Source: Streptomyces ureilyticus (lineage in GTDB: Bacteria > Actinomycetota > Actinomycetes > Streptomycetales > Streptomycetaceae). From it: DNA of 64,000 nucleotides. The notes under the pieces were generated by a model, which ran no database searches, had not been told where the DNA came from, and was given only the letters and a program-made list of their open reading frames with translations. This document shows, one piece after another, positions 34,263-43,217 of the stretch (position 1 is its first letter; each line of letters starts with the position of its first letter). The translations under genes and the position numbers were made by a program. Where the stretch lies: assembly GCF_011045025.1 (NCBI RefSeq), contig NZ_JAAKZX010000018.1:1-64000 (forward strand). The letters are read 5' to 3'.

Positions 34263-34393
34263 CAGGGACCAACTCCTCGTCTCTAGAGCTCTTCATTGAG
34301 CTCGCGACCTGGGCGGAAATATTGAGAGGCGTGACGCGAAGCGTCTCGTTCAGGGTGGTGGTGGGCGACGGGTGGGCAGTCAGAGTTAGAGTA

Positions 34394-34407
34394 ACCGAAC
34401 GATCGGT
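34394..34407. promoter_or_regulatory. PaaR-type operator between paaN and paaH
   Basis: ACCGA-ACGA-TCGGT fits ACCGNNCGNNCGGT exactly. It is 57 nt upstream of paaH and 132 nt upstream of paaN, so it may control both. Confidence 0.75.
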
Positions 34408-34431
34408 CGGGACAAGAGGGTCCGCCGAAGC

Positions 34432-34440
34432 TGTGGAAAA
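34432..34440 (-). other. DnaA-box-like sequence before paaH
   Basis: Inverted TTTTCCACA lies 25 nt from the PaaR-type operator at 34394-34407. Confidence 0.35.
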
Positions 34441-34463
34441 CCCCGTGCGGGAGGATCGCGAGC

Positions 34464-35978
34464 ATGACAGCACTCGACCTCGCCGCGCCGGTGGCCGTCG
34501 TCGGCACGGGCACCATGGGCCAGGGCATCGCCCAGGTCGCACTGGTCGCGGGCCATCCCGTGCGGCTGTACGACGCCGCCCCCGGCCGGGCCCGGGCCGC
34601 GGCCGAGGCCATCGGCGCCCGCCTCGACCGGCTGGTCGAGAAGGACCGGCTGACCGGCGCCGACCGGGACGCCGCGCGCACTCGCCTCAGCCCCGCCGAA
34701 ACCCTGGCCGAGCTGGCCGACTCGCATCTCGTCGTCGAGGCCGTCCTGGAACGGCTCGACGTCAAGCAGCAGCTGCTGCGCGAGCTTGAGGAGATCGTCA
34801 CGGAGAACTGCCTGCTCGCCACCAACACCTCCTCCCTGTCGGTGACCGCCATCGGTGGCGCCCTGCGCAACCCCGGCCGCTTCGTCGGCCTGCACTTCTT
34901 CAACCCCGCGCCGCTGCTGCCGCTCGTGGAGGTCGTCTCCGGGTTCGCGACGGACGTCACGTCGGCCACATGCGCGTACGAGACGGCACGCGCCTGGGGG
35001 AAGACCTCGGTCGCCTGCGCCGACACCCCCGGCTTCATCGTCAACCGCATCGCGCGGCCTTTCTACGCCGAGGCCTTCGCGGTCTACGAGGCCCAGGCCG
35101 CCGACCCCGCCACGATCGACGCCGTCCTGCGCGAATCCGGTGGCTTCAAGATGGGCGCCTTCGAGCTGACCGACCTCATCGGGCAGGACGTCAACGAGTC
35201 GGTCACCCGCTCCGTGTGGGAGGCCTTCTTCCAGGACGTGCGGTTCACGCCCTCGCTCGCCCAGCGGCGGCTCGTCGAGTCGGGCCGGCACGGCCGCAAG
35301 ACGGGACGCGGCTGGTACGCGTACGGGGACGACGCGGAGCGGCCCGAGCCGCACACCGCGGAGAAGGCCCAGCCGCCCGCGTACGTCGTCGCCGAGGGAG
35401 GCCTGGGCCCCGCGGCCGAACTGCTCCCGCTGATCCGCGAGGCGGGCATTCAGGTCCGCGAGGACGAGGAGGACCACGGCACCCGCCTGGTGCTGCCCAG
35501 CGGCGGACAACTGGCCCTCGCGGACGGACAGACCTCCGTCGAGTTCCGAGACGTCGTCTACTTCGATTTGGCGCTCGACTACCGCAAGGCGACCCGGATC
35601 GCCCTGTCCGCCTCGCAGGACACCCAGCCGGGGACTCTCGCCGAGGCCACCGGGCTCTTCCAGGCGCTCGGCAAGGACGTCAGCGTCATCGGGGACGTAC
35701 CCGGGTCGATCGTCGCCCGCACCGTGGCCCGCATCATCGACCTGGCGCACGACGCGGTCACCAAGGGGGTGGCCACCGAGGAGGACATCGACACGGCGAT
35801 GCGCCTGGGCGTCAACTACCCGCTGGGGCCCTTCGAATGGAGCCGCAAGCTCGGCAAGAGCTGGGCCTACGACGTCCTGGAGGAGCTGCATCTGCGCGAC
35901 CCCTCCGGACGGTACGCGCCGTCCCTCGCGCTCTACCGCCATGCGTACGCCTCCGAGAAGCGGGAGGGCACCCCATGA
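34464..35978 (+). CDS. paaH: 3-hydroxyacyl-CoA dehydrogenase PaaH, two-domain
   Basis: This 504-residue enzyme has an N-terminal Rossmann fold (VVGTGTMGQGIAQVALVAGH, ATNTSSLSVTAI) and the 3HCDH dimerisation domain (TPGFIVNRI, GFKMGAFELTDLIGQDV). A second, degenerate copy follows, ending in PGSIVARTVARIIDLAHDAV and GVNYPLGPFEW. It oxidises 3-hydroxyadipyl-CoA in the phenylacetate pathway. A GGGAGG site precedes ATG 34464. The TetR gene follows with an ATGA overlap, so the regulator is co-transcribed. Confidence 0.93.
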   Translation: MTALDLAAPVAVVGTGTMGQGIAQVALVAGHPVRLYDAAPGRARAAAEAIGARLDRLVEKDRLTGADRDAARTRLSPAETLAELADSHLVVEAVLERLDVKQQLLRELEEIVTENCLLATNTSSLSVTAIGGALRNPGRFVGLHFFNPAPLLPLVEVVSGFATDVTSATCAYETARAWGKTSVACADTPGFIVNRIARPFYAEAFAVYEAQAADPATIDAVLRESGGFKMGAFELTDLIGQDVNESVTRSVWEAFFQDVRFTPSLAQRRLVESGRHGRKTGRGWYAYGDDAERPEPHTAEKAQPPAYVVAEGGLGPAAELLPLIREAGIQVREDEEDHGTRLVLPSGGQLALADGQTSVEFRDVVYFDLALDYRKATRIALSASQDTQPGTLAEATGLFQALGKDVSVIGDVPGSIVARTVARIIDLAHDAVTKGVATEEDIDTAMRLGVNYPLGPFEWSRKLGKSWAYDVLEELHLRDPSGRYAPSLALYRHAYASEKREGTP

Positions 35979-36565
35979 CCACCGCCAAGCGCGACACGTA
36001 CACACCGGAGACGCTGCTCTCCGTTGCCGTGCGGGTTTTCAACGACCGCGGCTACGACGGCACGTCCATGGAGCACCTCTCCAAGGCGGCCGGCATCTCC
36101 AAGTCGTCGATATACCACCATGTCGCGGGCAAGGAGGAGCTGCTGCGGCGGGCCGTGAGCCGGGCGCTGGACGGCCTCTTCGGGATCCTCGACGAGGAGC
36201 ACGCGCGCGTGGGGCGTGCCGTGCGGCGACTGGAGTACGTCACCCGGCGCATGGTCGAGGTGCTCACCGCCGAACTGCCGTACGTGACGCTCCTGCTGCG
36301 GGTACGCGGCAACACCGGCACCGAGCGCTGGGCCCTGGAACGGCGCCGGGAGTTCGACCACCGGGTGGCCGAACTCATGAAGGAAGCGGCGGCCGACGGC
36401 GACGTGCGCGCGGACGTCGAGTTCGGGCTCGCCACCAGGCTGGTCTTCGGGATGATCAACTCGCTCGTCGAGTGGTACCGGCCCGACGGCCGGGGCGTGG
36501 GTGAGCGCGAAGTCGCCGACGCGGTCGTTCGGTTGGTCTTCGAAGGGCTCCGCAAGGAGGAGTGA
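35975..36565 (+). CDS. paaR: TetR-family regulator, probable PaaR
   Basis: This 196-residue protein has an N-terminal HTH (residues about 10-56: LLSVAVRVFNDRGYDGTSMEHLSKAAGISKSSIYHHVAGKEELL) and a helical ligand domain. The ATG overlaps the paaH stop. Its position in the paa cluster and the three ACCGA-N4-TCGGT operators nearby imply that it is the phenylacetyl-CoA-responsive repressor; the name is inferred from this. One of the operators precedes a bkd operon, so its regulon may be wider than phenylacetate. Confidence 0.85.
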   Translation: MTTAKRDTYTPETLLSVAVRVFNDRGYDGTSMEHLSKAAGISKSSIYHHVAGKEELLRRAVSRALDGLFGILDEEHARVGRAVRRLEYVTRRMVEVLTAELPYVTLLLRVRGNTGTERWALERRREFDHRVAELMKEAAADGDVRADVEFGLATRLVFGMINSLVEWYRPDGRGVGEREVADAVVRLVFEGLRKEE

Positions 36566-36611
36566 GGGCGGGGCCGCACGGCCCGAAGAAGCCGGGCCGC
36601 GGGCGGGAAGT

Positions 36612-37112
36612 TCAGCCCTCCGGCTCCACGTCCTCCTCCTCGAAGACGAGCAGCGTCCGGGTGCTGAGGACCTCCGGGATGGACTGGAGGCGAGTCAGCA
36701 CCAGGTCGCGCAGATTCCTGTTGTCCGGTGTGTGCACCAGGAGCAGTACGTCGAAGTCCCCGCTGACCAGGGCGATATGGGCCACCTCGGGGAGCGCGCG
36801 CAGTTGTTCGCGCACCGTGCGCCAGGAGTTCTGCACGATCTTCAGGGTGATGTAAGCGGCGGCTCCCTTCCCGGCCCGCTCATGGTTGATGCGGGCGCCG
36901 AAGCCGAGGATCACGCCGTCCTCGATGAGCCGGTTGATGCGCGCGTACGCGTTGGCCCGGGACACATGGACGCGCTCGGCGACGGACCGTATGGAGGCGC
37001 GGCCGTCCGAGCGCAGCATCTGGAGGATGTCCTGATCGATGGCGTCCAGCGGACGCGGAGGGGTGTCGGCGCGGCCGTCCTCCGGTCCCTCGGCCATTTG
37101 TTCAGGTGCCAT
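36612..37112 (-). CDS. Lrp/AsnC-family transcriptional regulator
   Basis: This 166-residue protein has an N-terminal HTH (LDAIDQDILQMLRSDGRASIRSVAERVHVSRANAYARINRLIEDGVI) and a C-terminal RAM ligand domain (ERAGKGAAAYITLKI, VSGDFDVLLLVHTPD). It is divergent from the first bkd operon and probably regulates it in response to a branched-chain amino acid or 2-oxoacid, as BkdR proteins do. GGAGG precedes the ATG at 37112. An ATGGA-N9-TCCAT palindrome lies at 37132-37150 in the shared region. Confidence 0.9.
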   Translation of the reverse strand: MAPEQMAEGPEDGRADTPPRPLDAIDQDILQMLRSDGRASIRSVAERVHVSRANAYARINRLIEDGVILGFGARINHERAGKGAAAYITLKIVQNSWRTVREQLRALPEVAHIALVSGDFDVLLLVHTPDNRNLRDLVLTRLQSIPEVLSTRTLLVFEEEDVEPEG

Positions 37113-37131
37113 GTCCCCCCGCCTCCATACC

Positions 37132-37150
37132 ATGGACGTACTGCATCCAT
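37132..37150. promoter_or_regulatory. Candidate Lrp-type palindrome before the first bkd operon
   Basis: ATGGA (37132-37136) and TCCAT (37146-37150) are arms 9 nt apart, just upstream of the Lrp gene. The half-site TGGA/TCCA recurs at 50579-50590 before the second bkd operon. Confidence 0.4.
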
Positions 37151-37157
37151 CCCAGGC

Positions 37158-37179
37158 TGTGGAGAACCGTTTGTCCACA
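37158..37179. other. Inverted DnaA-box-like pair
   Basis: Inverted TTCTCCACA (37158-37166) and TTGTCCACA (37171-37179) face each other 4 nt apart in the Lrp/bkdA intergenic region. Confidence 0.45.
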
Positions 37180-37213
37180 GCCTGAAGCTGCCTGTAGCCA
37201 AAATGTGCCGACG

Positions 37214-37227
37214 ACCGAACAATCGGT
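37214..37227. promoter_or_regulatory. PaaR-type operator before the first bkd operon
   Basis: ACCGA-ACAA-TCGGT keeps both half-sites of the operators at 29386 and 34394, with one centre base changed. It lies 58 nt upstream of the E1-alpha ATG. Confidence 0.65.
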
Positions 37228-37285
37228 AGGTGAGGCGCATCACAGCCGGTGTGCCGTCGAACCGCTCCCACGAGGAGGTGCCGTC

Positions 37286-38437
37286 ATGACGGTCATGGAG
37301 CAGCGGGGCGCCTATCGGCCCACCCCGCCGCCTGCCTGGCAGCCCCGCACCGACCCCGCCCCACTGTTGCCGGACGAGGTTCCGTACCGCGTCCTCGGCA
37401 CGGACGCGGCGGCCGAGGCCGACCCGGAGCTGCTGCGTCGTCTGTACGGGGAGCTGGTGCGCGGCCGTCGCTACAACACGCAGGCCACCGCCCTCACCAA
37501 GCAGGGCAGGCTGGCGGTCTACCCCTCCTCCACCGGCCAGGAGGCCTGCCAGGTCGCTGCCGCGCTCGTCCTCGAAGAGCGCGACTGGCTCTTCCCCAGC
37601 TACCGCGACACGCTCGCCGCCGTCGCCCGCGGACTCGACCCCGTCCAGGCCCTGGGCCTCCTGCGGGGCGACTGGCACAGCGGATACGACCCCCGCGAGC
37701 GCCGTATCGCGCCCCTGTGCACCCCTCTCGCAACCCAACTCCCGCACGCCGTGGGCCTCGCACACGCCGCACGTCTTCAGGGCGACGACGTGGTCGCGCT
37801 CGCCCTGGTCGGTGACGGCGGCACCAGTGAGGGCGATTTCCACGAGGCGCTGAACTTCGCCGCCGTCTGGCAGGCCCCGGTCGTCTTCCTCGTCCAGAAC
37901 AACGGCTTCGCGATCTCCGTCCCGCTCGCCAAGCAGACCGCCGCGCCGTCCCTCGCCCACAAGGCGGTCGGCTACGGCATGCCGGGCCGCCTGGTCGACG
38001 GAAACGACGCGGTCGCGGTGCACCAGGTCCTCGGCGAAGCCGTGGCCCACGCGCGCGCGGGAGGCGGACCGACGCTCGTGGAGGCGGTGACGTACCGCAT
38101 GGAAGCCCACACGAACGCCGACGACGACAAGCGCTACCGCGCCGACTCGGAGGTCGAGGCCTGGCGCGCACACGACCCGATCGCCCTCCTGGAGCACGCG
38201 TTGACCGAGCGCGGACTCCTCGACGAGGCCGGCATCCAGGCCGCGCGCGAGGACGCCGAGGCGATGGCCGCGGATCTGCGCGAGCGCATGAACCAGGACC
38301 CGGCGCTCGACCCGATGGACCTCTTCGGGCACGTCTACGACCGGCCCACGACCCAACTCCTGGAGCAGGAGGCACAGTTGCGGGCCGAACTGGCCGCCGA
38401 GGAGCGGCATCACGAGTCGGAGGGAGCGCCGCGATGA
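37286..38437 (+). CDS. bkdA: Branched-chain 2-oxoacid dehydrogenase E1 alpha
   Basis: This 383-residue thiamine-diphosphate enzyme subunit shows the ThDP motif GDGGTSEGDFHEALNFAAVWQAPVVFLVQNN, the active-site GLAHAARL region and the YRMEAHTNADD loop that carries phosphorylation sites in eukaryotic homologues. With E1 beta it decarboxylates 2-oxoisovalerate, 2-oxoisocaproate and 2-oxo-3-methylvalerate, feeding branched-chain acyl-CoA starters. The ATG at 37286 follows GAGGAGG. It overlaps bkdB (ATGA). Confidence 0.93.
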   Translation: MTVMEQRGAYRPTPPPAWQPRTDPAPLLPDEVPYRVLGTDAAAEADPELLRRLYGELVRGRRYNTQATALTKQGRLAVYPSSTGQEACQVAAALVLEERDWLFPSYRDTLAAVARGLDPVQALGLLRGDWHSGYDPRERRIAPLCTPLATQLPHAVGLAHAARLQGDDVVALALVGDGGTSEGDFHEALNFAAVWQAPVVFLVQNNGFAISVPLAKQTAAPSLAHKAVGYGMPGRLVDGNDAVAVHQVLGEAVAHARAGGGPTLVEAVTYRMEAHTNADDDKRYRADSEVEAWRAHDPIALLEHALTERGLLDEAGIQAAREDAEAMAADLRERMNQDPALDPMDLFGHVYDRPTTQLLEQEAQLRAELAAEERHHESEGAPR

Positions 38438-39438
38438 CCACGGTCGCCGTGAAACCGGCCACCATGGCGCAGGCCCTCGGCCGCGCCCTGCGCGACGCGA
38501 TGGCCGCCGATCCGGCCGTCCACGTCATGGGTGAGGACGTCGGCACCCTCGGCGGTGTCTTCCGGGTCACCGACGGGCTCACCAAGGAGTTCGGCGAGGA
38601 CCGCTGTACGGACACGCCGCTGGCCGAGGCGGGCATCCTGGGGACGGCGGTCGGCATGGCCATGTACGGGCTGCGGCCGGTCGTGGAGATGCAGTTCGAC
38701 GCCTTCGCGTACCCCGCCTTCGAGCAGTTGATCTCGCATGTGTCGCGGATGCGCAACCGCACCCGCGGGGCGATGTCGCTGCCGCTCACGATCCGTGTCC
38801 CCTACGGGGGAGGCATCGGCGGCGTCGAGCACCACAGCGACTCCTCCGAGGCGTATTACATGGCGACTCCGGGGCTCCATGTCGTCACGCCCGCGACGGT
38901 CGCCGACGCGTACGGGCTACTGCGTGCCGCCATCGCCTCCGACGACCCCGTCGTCTTCCTCGAACCCAAGCGCCTGTACTGGTCGAAGGACTCCTGGAAC
39001 CCCGAGGAGCCAACGGCCGTTGAACCGATAGGCCGCGCGGTGGTGCGGCGCTCGGGCCGGAGCGCCACGCTGATCACGTACGGGCCGTCCCTGCCTGTCT
39101 GCCTGGAGGCGGCCGAGGCGGCGCGGGCCGAAGGCTGGAACCTCGAAGTCGTCGATCTGCGCTCCCTGGTGCCGTTCGACGACGAGACGGTCACCGCGTC
39201 CGTACGGCGCACGGGGCGGGCCGTCGTGGTGCACGAGTCCGGGACCTTCGGCGGACCGGGAGGGGAGATCGCCGCGCGGGTCACCGAGCGGTGCTTCCAC
39301 TACCTGGAGGCGCCGGTACTGCGGGTGGCCGGGTTCGACATCCCGTACCCGCCGCCGATGCTGGAGCGGCACCATCTGCCCGGCGTCGACCGCATCCTGG
39401 ACGCGGTCGCGCGGCTGCAGTGGGAGGCGGAGAACTGA
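38434..39438 (+). CDS. bkdB: Branched-chain 2-oxoacid dehydrogenase E1 beta
   Basis: This 334-residue E1 beta subunit has HVMGEDVGTLGGVFRVTDGL, DTPLAEAGILGTAVGMAMYGLRPVVEMQFDAF, RIPYGGG-like RVPYGGGIGGVEHHSDSSE and the C-terminal transketolase domain (VVHESGTFGGPGGEIAARV). It completes the ThDP active site with E1 alpha and binds the E2 core. Its start overlaps bkdA and its stop overlaps bkdC, as expected for coupled translation of subunits. Confidence 0.94.
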   Translation: MTTVAVKPATMAQALGRALRDAMAADPAVHVMGEDVGTLGGVFRVTDGLTKEFGEDRCTDTPLAEAGILGTAVGMAMYGLRPVVEMQFDAFAYPAFEQLISHVSRMRNRTRGAMSLPLTIRVPYGGGIGGVEHHSDSSEAYYMATPGLHVVTPATVADAYGLLRAAIASDDPVVFLEPKRLYWSKDSWNPEEPTAVEPIGRAVVRRSGRSATLITYGPSLPVCLEAAEAARAEGWNLEVVDLRSLVPFDDETVTASVRRTGRAVVVHESGTFGGPGGEIAARVTERCFHYLEAPVLRVAGFDIPYPPPMLERHHLPGVDRILDAVARLQWEAEN

Positions 39439-40970
39439 TGCCCCAGGTCCTCGAATTCAAGCTGCCCGACCTCGGCGAAGGGCTCACCGAGGCGGAGATC
39501 GTCCGCTGGCTCGTCCAGGTCGGCGATGTCGTGGCTGTCGACCAGCCGGTCGTCGAGGTCGAGACGGCCAAGGCGATGGTCGAGGTGCCGTGCCCGTACG
39601 GCGGCGTGGTCACGTCCCGCTTCGGCGAGGAGGGCATGGAACTGCCCGTCGGAGCACCGCTGTTGACGGTGGCGGTCGGAGCGTCCGCCTCCGGTGACGC
39701 GGACGAGGGATCCGGCAATGTACTCGTGGGGTACGGCACGGGAACGCCGCCCGCGCGGCGCGGACGGGTGCGGCCGAGCGCCCCGGCGTCTGCCGGGCGG
39801 CGGCCGCCGGGCCGACCCACGGAGGGGCCTGGCAGCGCCGACGGGGCGTCGGCCGGTCGCGGTGCGGAGACGGCGTCCGCAGACCGGGGTACGGACAGCG
39901 GTGCCATGGGAGCGGCGGCGCACGAGGCCGCCGCCCGCCGTCTCGCGCAGGACGTGGCTTCCACCGAGGGCCGACCGGGCGACGGGAGCGGACGCCGTGC
40001 TGATGGTCCGGTGCCGGTGATCTCCCCGCTCGTGCGGCGGCTGGCCAGGGAATACGGTCTGGATCTGCGGGAGTTGGCCGGATCCGGACCCGACGGACTG
40101 ATTCTGCGGGCAGACGTGGAGCACGCGGCGCGCGGCGCTAGTGCACGCGGCCGGGGGACGGAGACCGGGGGTGTGTCGTACGCGCCGACAGGGCCGGAGC
40201 CCTCAGTCGCCCCCCACGCGCACGTGCCTGCCGCGCCCGCCGGTGAGGCACCCGCGCACGCGGCAAGCGTTCCCGCAGCCTCCGGCACCCGCATCCCCCT
40301 GCGAGGCATACGCGGTGTCGTCGCCGACAAGCTCGCCCGGAGCCGTCGCGAGATCCCCGACGCGACCTGCTGGGTGGATGCCGACGCGACGGAACTCCTG
40401 AACGCGCGCGTGGCAATGAACGCGGCCGGCGGACCGAAGATCTCTCTCCTCGCGCTGCTCGCCCGCATCTGCACCGCAGCCCTCGCCCGTCATCCCGAGC
40501 TCAACTCCAGGGTCGACATGGACGCTCGGGAGGTCGTACAGCTCGACGAAGTGCACCTCGGGTTCGCGGCGCAGACCGAGCGGGGGCTCGTCGTGCCGGT
40601 GGTGAAGGACGCGCACACGCGGGACGCCCAGTCGCTGAGCGCGGAGTTCGGGCGCCTCACCGAGGCGGCGCGGACCGGGACGCTCACGCCCGGGGAACTC
40701 ACCGGCGGGACCTTCACCTTGAACAACTACGGCGTGTTCGGCGTCGACGGCTCCACGCCGATCATCAACCACCCCGAGGCGGCCATGCTCGGCGTCGGCC
40801 GGATCGCCCCCAAGCCCTGGGTGCACCAGGGCGAGCTGGCGGTGCGGCAGGTCGTCCAGCTCTCGCTCACCTTCGACCACCGGGTGTGCGACGGCGGCAC
40901 GGCGGGCGGTTTCCTGCGGTATGTCGCGGACTGCGTGGAGCAGCCGGCGGTGCTCCTGCGTTCCCTGTGA
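39438..40970 (+). CDS. bkdC: Branched-chain 2-oxoacid dehydrogenase E2 (dihydrolipoyl acyltransferase)
   Basis: This 510-residue protein has one N-terminal lipoyl domain (lipoyl Lys in VEVETAKAMVEVP, residue about 43). A long Ala/Gly/Pro linker follows, then a peripheral-subunit-binding domain (ISPLVRRLAREYGLDLRELAGSGPDGLI) and the acyltransferase core ending in SLTFDHRVCDGGTAGGFL, which has the catalytic His-Asp. It transfers the acyl group from E1 to CoA. No E3 gene is in the window. Confidence 0.93.
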   Translation: MPQVLEFKLPDLGEGLTEAEIVRWLVQVGDVVAVDQPVVEVETAKAMVEVPCPYGGVVTSRFGEEGMELPVGAPLLTVAVGASASGDADEGSGNVLVGYGTGTPPARRGRVRPSAPASAGRRPPGRPTEGPGSADGASAGRGAETASADRGTDSGAMGAAAHEAAARRLAQDVASTEGRPGDGSGRRADGPVPVISPLVRRLAREYGLDLRELAGSGPDGLILRADVEHAARGASARGRGTETGGVSYAPTGPEPSVAPHAHVPAAPAGEAPAHAASVPAASGTRIPLRGIRGVVADKLARSRREIPDATCWVDADATELLNARVAMNAAGGPKISLLALLARICTAALARHPELNSRVDMDAREVVQLDEVHLGFAAQTERGLVVPVVKDAHTRDAQSLSAEFGRLTEAARTGTLTPGELTGGTFTLNNYGVFGVDGSTPIINHPEAAMLGVGRIAPKPWVHQGELAVRQVVQLSLTFDHRVCDGGTAGGFLRYVADCVEQPAVLLRSL

Positions 40971-40995
40971 TCGCGGTGGCACGCATACTCGTGGG

Positions 40996-41937
40996 GTGAC
41001 CGCGTACCAGCCCTCCGGCGATGCCGGCACCCCCGGCGACTTCGGCGTCGAAGTACACGACGCCGTCGTGCTCGCCGGGGGTGCCGCCCGGCGGCTCGGC
41101 GGCGCCGACAAGCCCGGTGTGCGCGTGGGCGGTCGGCCGCTGCTCGACCGGGTCCTGGCCGCCTGTTCCTCCGCCGCCACCACCGTGGTGGTGGCCGAAC
41201 GCAGGGCCACCGCGCGTCCGGTGCTGTGGGCGCGCGAGGACCCGCCCGGCGCGGGTCCGCTGGCCGCTCTCGACACCGGGCTGCGGCGCACCTCGGCCCC
41301 GTATGTCCTGGTGCTCTCCGCCGATCTGCCGTTCCTCGACGAGGAGACGGTACGACGGCTGCTGGCGGCCCTTCGGTCGACCGACACGGAAGGTGTGCTG
41401 CTCACCGACCCCGATGGCCGCGACCAGCCGCTCGTGGCCGCGTACCGGAGTGCGGCGCTGCGCCGTGAGCTGGCGGCGCTCGGCGTCGAGCACGGTGGTC
41501 TGGCCGGGCTGCCGCTGCGGCTGCTCACCGGTGCGCTCGATCTGACCCGTATCACCGACCCCGTCGCGTCCTTCGACTGCGACACCTGGGACGACATCGC
41601 TGCCGCCCGGGCACGTATCAGGGAGCATGGGCACGTGTTGGATGAATGGATTTCCGCCGTCAAAGAAGAGCTGGGCATCGACCTCGAGGTCGACACCGGC
41701 GCCCTGCTCGATCTCGCCCGCGATGCCGCACACAATGTGGCCCGGCCCGCGGCCCCGCTGACGACGTTCCTCGTCGGATACGCGGCGGCGCAGACCAAGG
41801 GAGGCCCGGAGGCAGTGGCCGAGGCTACCCGCAAGGCGACAGCGCTCGCGCTGCGCTGGGCGGAGGAGGACGCCAGGGCGGCCCCGTCCGAGCCCGGGTC
41901 CGCCACCGCCACCGAGGCCCGCCCGGACGCCGGATGA
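40996..41937 (+). CDS. MobA-like molybdenum cofactor guanylyltransferase with C-terminal DUF6457-like domain
   Basis: This 313-residue protein has an N-terminal nucleotidyltransferase (AVVLAGGAARRLGGADKPGVRVGGRPLLDRVL, LVLSADLPFLDEET, TDPDGRDQPLVAAYR) that attaches GMP to molybdopterin. From about residue 215 a small helical domain follows (LDEWISAVKEELGIDLEVDTGALLDLARDAAHNVARPAAPLTTFLVGYA) that is often a separate protein. GTG 40996 is preceded by CATACT with a 6-nt gap, suggesting a leaderless transcript. It overlaps moeA (ATGA). Confidence 0.85.
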   Translation: MTAYQPSGDAGTPGDFGVEVHDAVVLAGGAARRLGGADKPGVRVGGRPLLDRVLAACSSAATTVVVAERRATARPVLWAREDPPGAGPLAALDTGLRRTSAPYVLVLSADLPFLDEETVRRLLAALRSTDTEGVLLTDPDGRDQPLVAAYRSAALRRELAALGVEHGGLAGLPLRLLTGALDLTRITDPVASFDCDTWDDIAAARARIREHGHVLDEWISAVKEELGIDLEVDTGALLDLARDAAHNVARPAAPLTTFLVGYAAAQTKGGPEAVAEATRKATALALRWAEEDARAAPSEPGSATATEARPDAG

Positions 41938-43217
41938 CCGCACACGGGCAGTACGAGGACGTCGACCTCGACGTGGAGGAGGCCCTCGCCTTGGTCAAGG
42001 ACAGGGATGCCCACCGGCCCGGCGAGGCCACCCCCTGGCCACAAGCACGCGCCACCGCAGCGCGAGCCCTCCGTGCCCCGGCCGCCCCAGTCTCCGTCCC
42101 GCTCGACGCCGCGCTGGGTCTCGTCCTCGCCGCCCCTCTCACTGCCCTCACCGACCTCCCGTCGTTCGACACCTCCGCGATGGACGGCTGGGCGGTCGCC
42201 GGACCCGGCCCGTGGCACGTACGGCCCGAAGGGGTGCTCGCCGGGCACGCCGAGCCGGCGCCGCTCACCGACGGCGAGGCGGTCCGGATCGCAACCGGCG
42301 CACGCATCCCGCAGGACGCCACCGCTGTCCTGCGCAGCGAACACGGCCGCACCGACGACAAGGACCGGCTGCACGCGACCCGGGACGTCGTGCACGGCCA
42401 GGACATCCGGCCGCGCGGCCAGGAATGCCGCTCCGGTGACGCCCTCCTGCCTCCCGGGACGCTGGTCACCCCGCCCGTGCTCGGGCTGGCGGCCGCCGCC
42501 GGATACGACACCGTCTCCGCCGTCCCGCGCCCACGCGCCGAAGTCCTCGTCCTGGGCGACGAGTTGCTCACGGAGGGCCTGCCCCACGAAGGACTCATCC
42601 GTGACGCGCTCGGCCCCATGCTGCCGCCCTGGCTGCGCGCACTCGGCGCGGACGTCATCGCGGTGCGCAGGCTCGGTGACGACGCCGAGGCCCTGCACAA
42701 GGCGCTGCAGCACTCCGAAGCCGACCTCATCGTCACCACCGGCGGCACCGCCGCGGGCCCGGTCGACCACGTCCACCCCACCCTGCGCCGCATCGGCGCC
42801 CAGCTCCTCGTGAACGGCGTCAAGGTGCGCCCCGGCCACCCCATGCTGCTGGCCCGTACCAGGGAGAACCAGCACCTCGTCGGTCTGCCCGGCAACCCCC
42901 TCGCCGCCGTCTCCGGCCTGCTCACCCTCGCCGAACCCCTGCTGCGTACGCTCGCGGGACGCCCGGCCCCGGAGCCGTACACGCTGCCCCTGCGGGACGA
43001 GGCGCACGGGCATCCGTACGACACCCGGCTGATCCCCGTCGTGTTGCGCGAGGAGCGGGCCGTGCCGCTGCACTACAACGGCCCGGCCATGCTGCGCGGC
43101 ATCGCCGTGGCCGACGCGCTCGCGGTCGTTCCGCCCGGCGGTGGCCGTCCCGGCCAGGAGCTGGAGATCCTCGAACTGCCGTGGGCGACGGCCGACATGG
43201 CGGCAGGTCTCGTATGA
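41934..43217 (+). CDS. moeA: Molybdopterin molybdenumtransferase MoeA
   Basis: This 427-residue protein shows the MoeA signatures PSFDTSAMDGWAV, the GDELL segment in EVLVLGDELLTEGL, the VTTGGTAAGPVDHV nucleotide motif and the VKVRPGHPML and GLPGNPLAAVSG loops. It inserts molybdate into adenylylated molybdopterin in the cytoplasm. It is translationally coupled to the upstream MobA-like gene. The stop at 43217 is followed by two 16-nt repeats and a parS site. Confidence 0.93.
   Translation: MTAHGQYEDVDLDVEEALALVKDRDAHRPGEATPWPQARATAARALRAPAAPVSVPLDAALGLVLAAPLTALTDLPSFDTSAMDGWAVAGPGPWHVRPEGVLAGHAEPAPLTDGEAVRIATGARIPQDATAVLRSEHGRTDDKDRLHATRDVVHGQDIRPRGQECRSGDALLPPGTLVTPPVLGLAAAAGYDTVSAVPRPRAEVLVLGDELLTEGLPHEGLIRDALGPMLPPWLRALGADVIAVRRLGDDAEALHKALQHSEADLIVTTGGTAAGPVDHVHPTLRRIGAQLLVNGVKVRPGHPMLLARTRENQHLVGLPGNPLAAVSGLLTLAEPLLRTLAGRPAPEPYTLPLRDEAHGHPYDTRLIPVVLREERAVPLHYNGPAMLRGIAVADALAVVPPGGGRPGQELEILELPWATADMAAGLV

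Noticed and set aside
40203..43073. 956-codon minus-strand open frame
   Set aside because: It runs opposite bkdC, mobA-like and moeA, whose motifs are unmistakable. Long antisense frames are common in DNA of this GC content.
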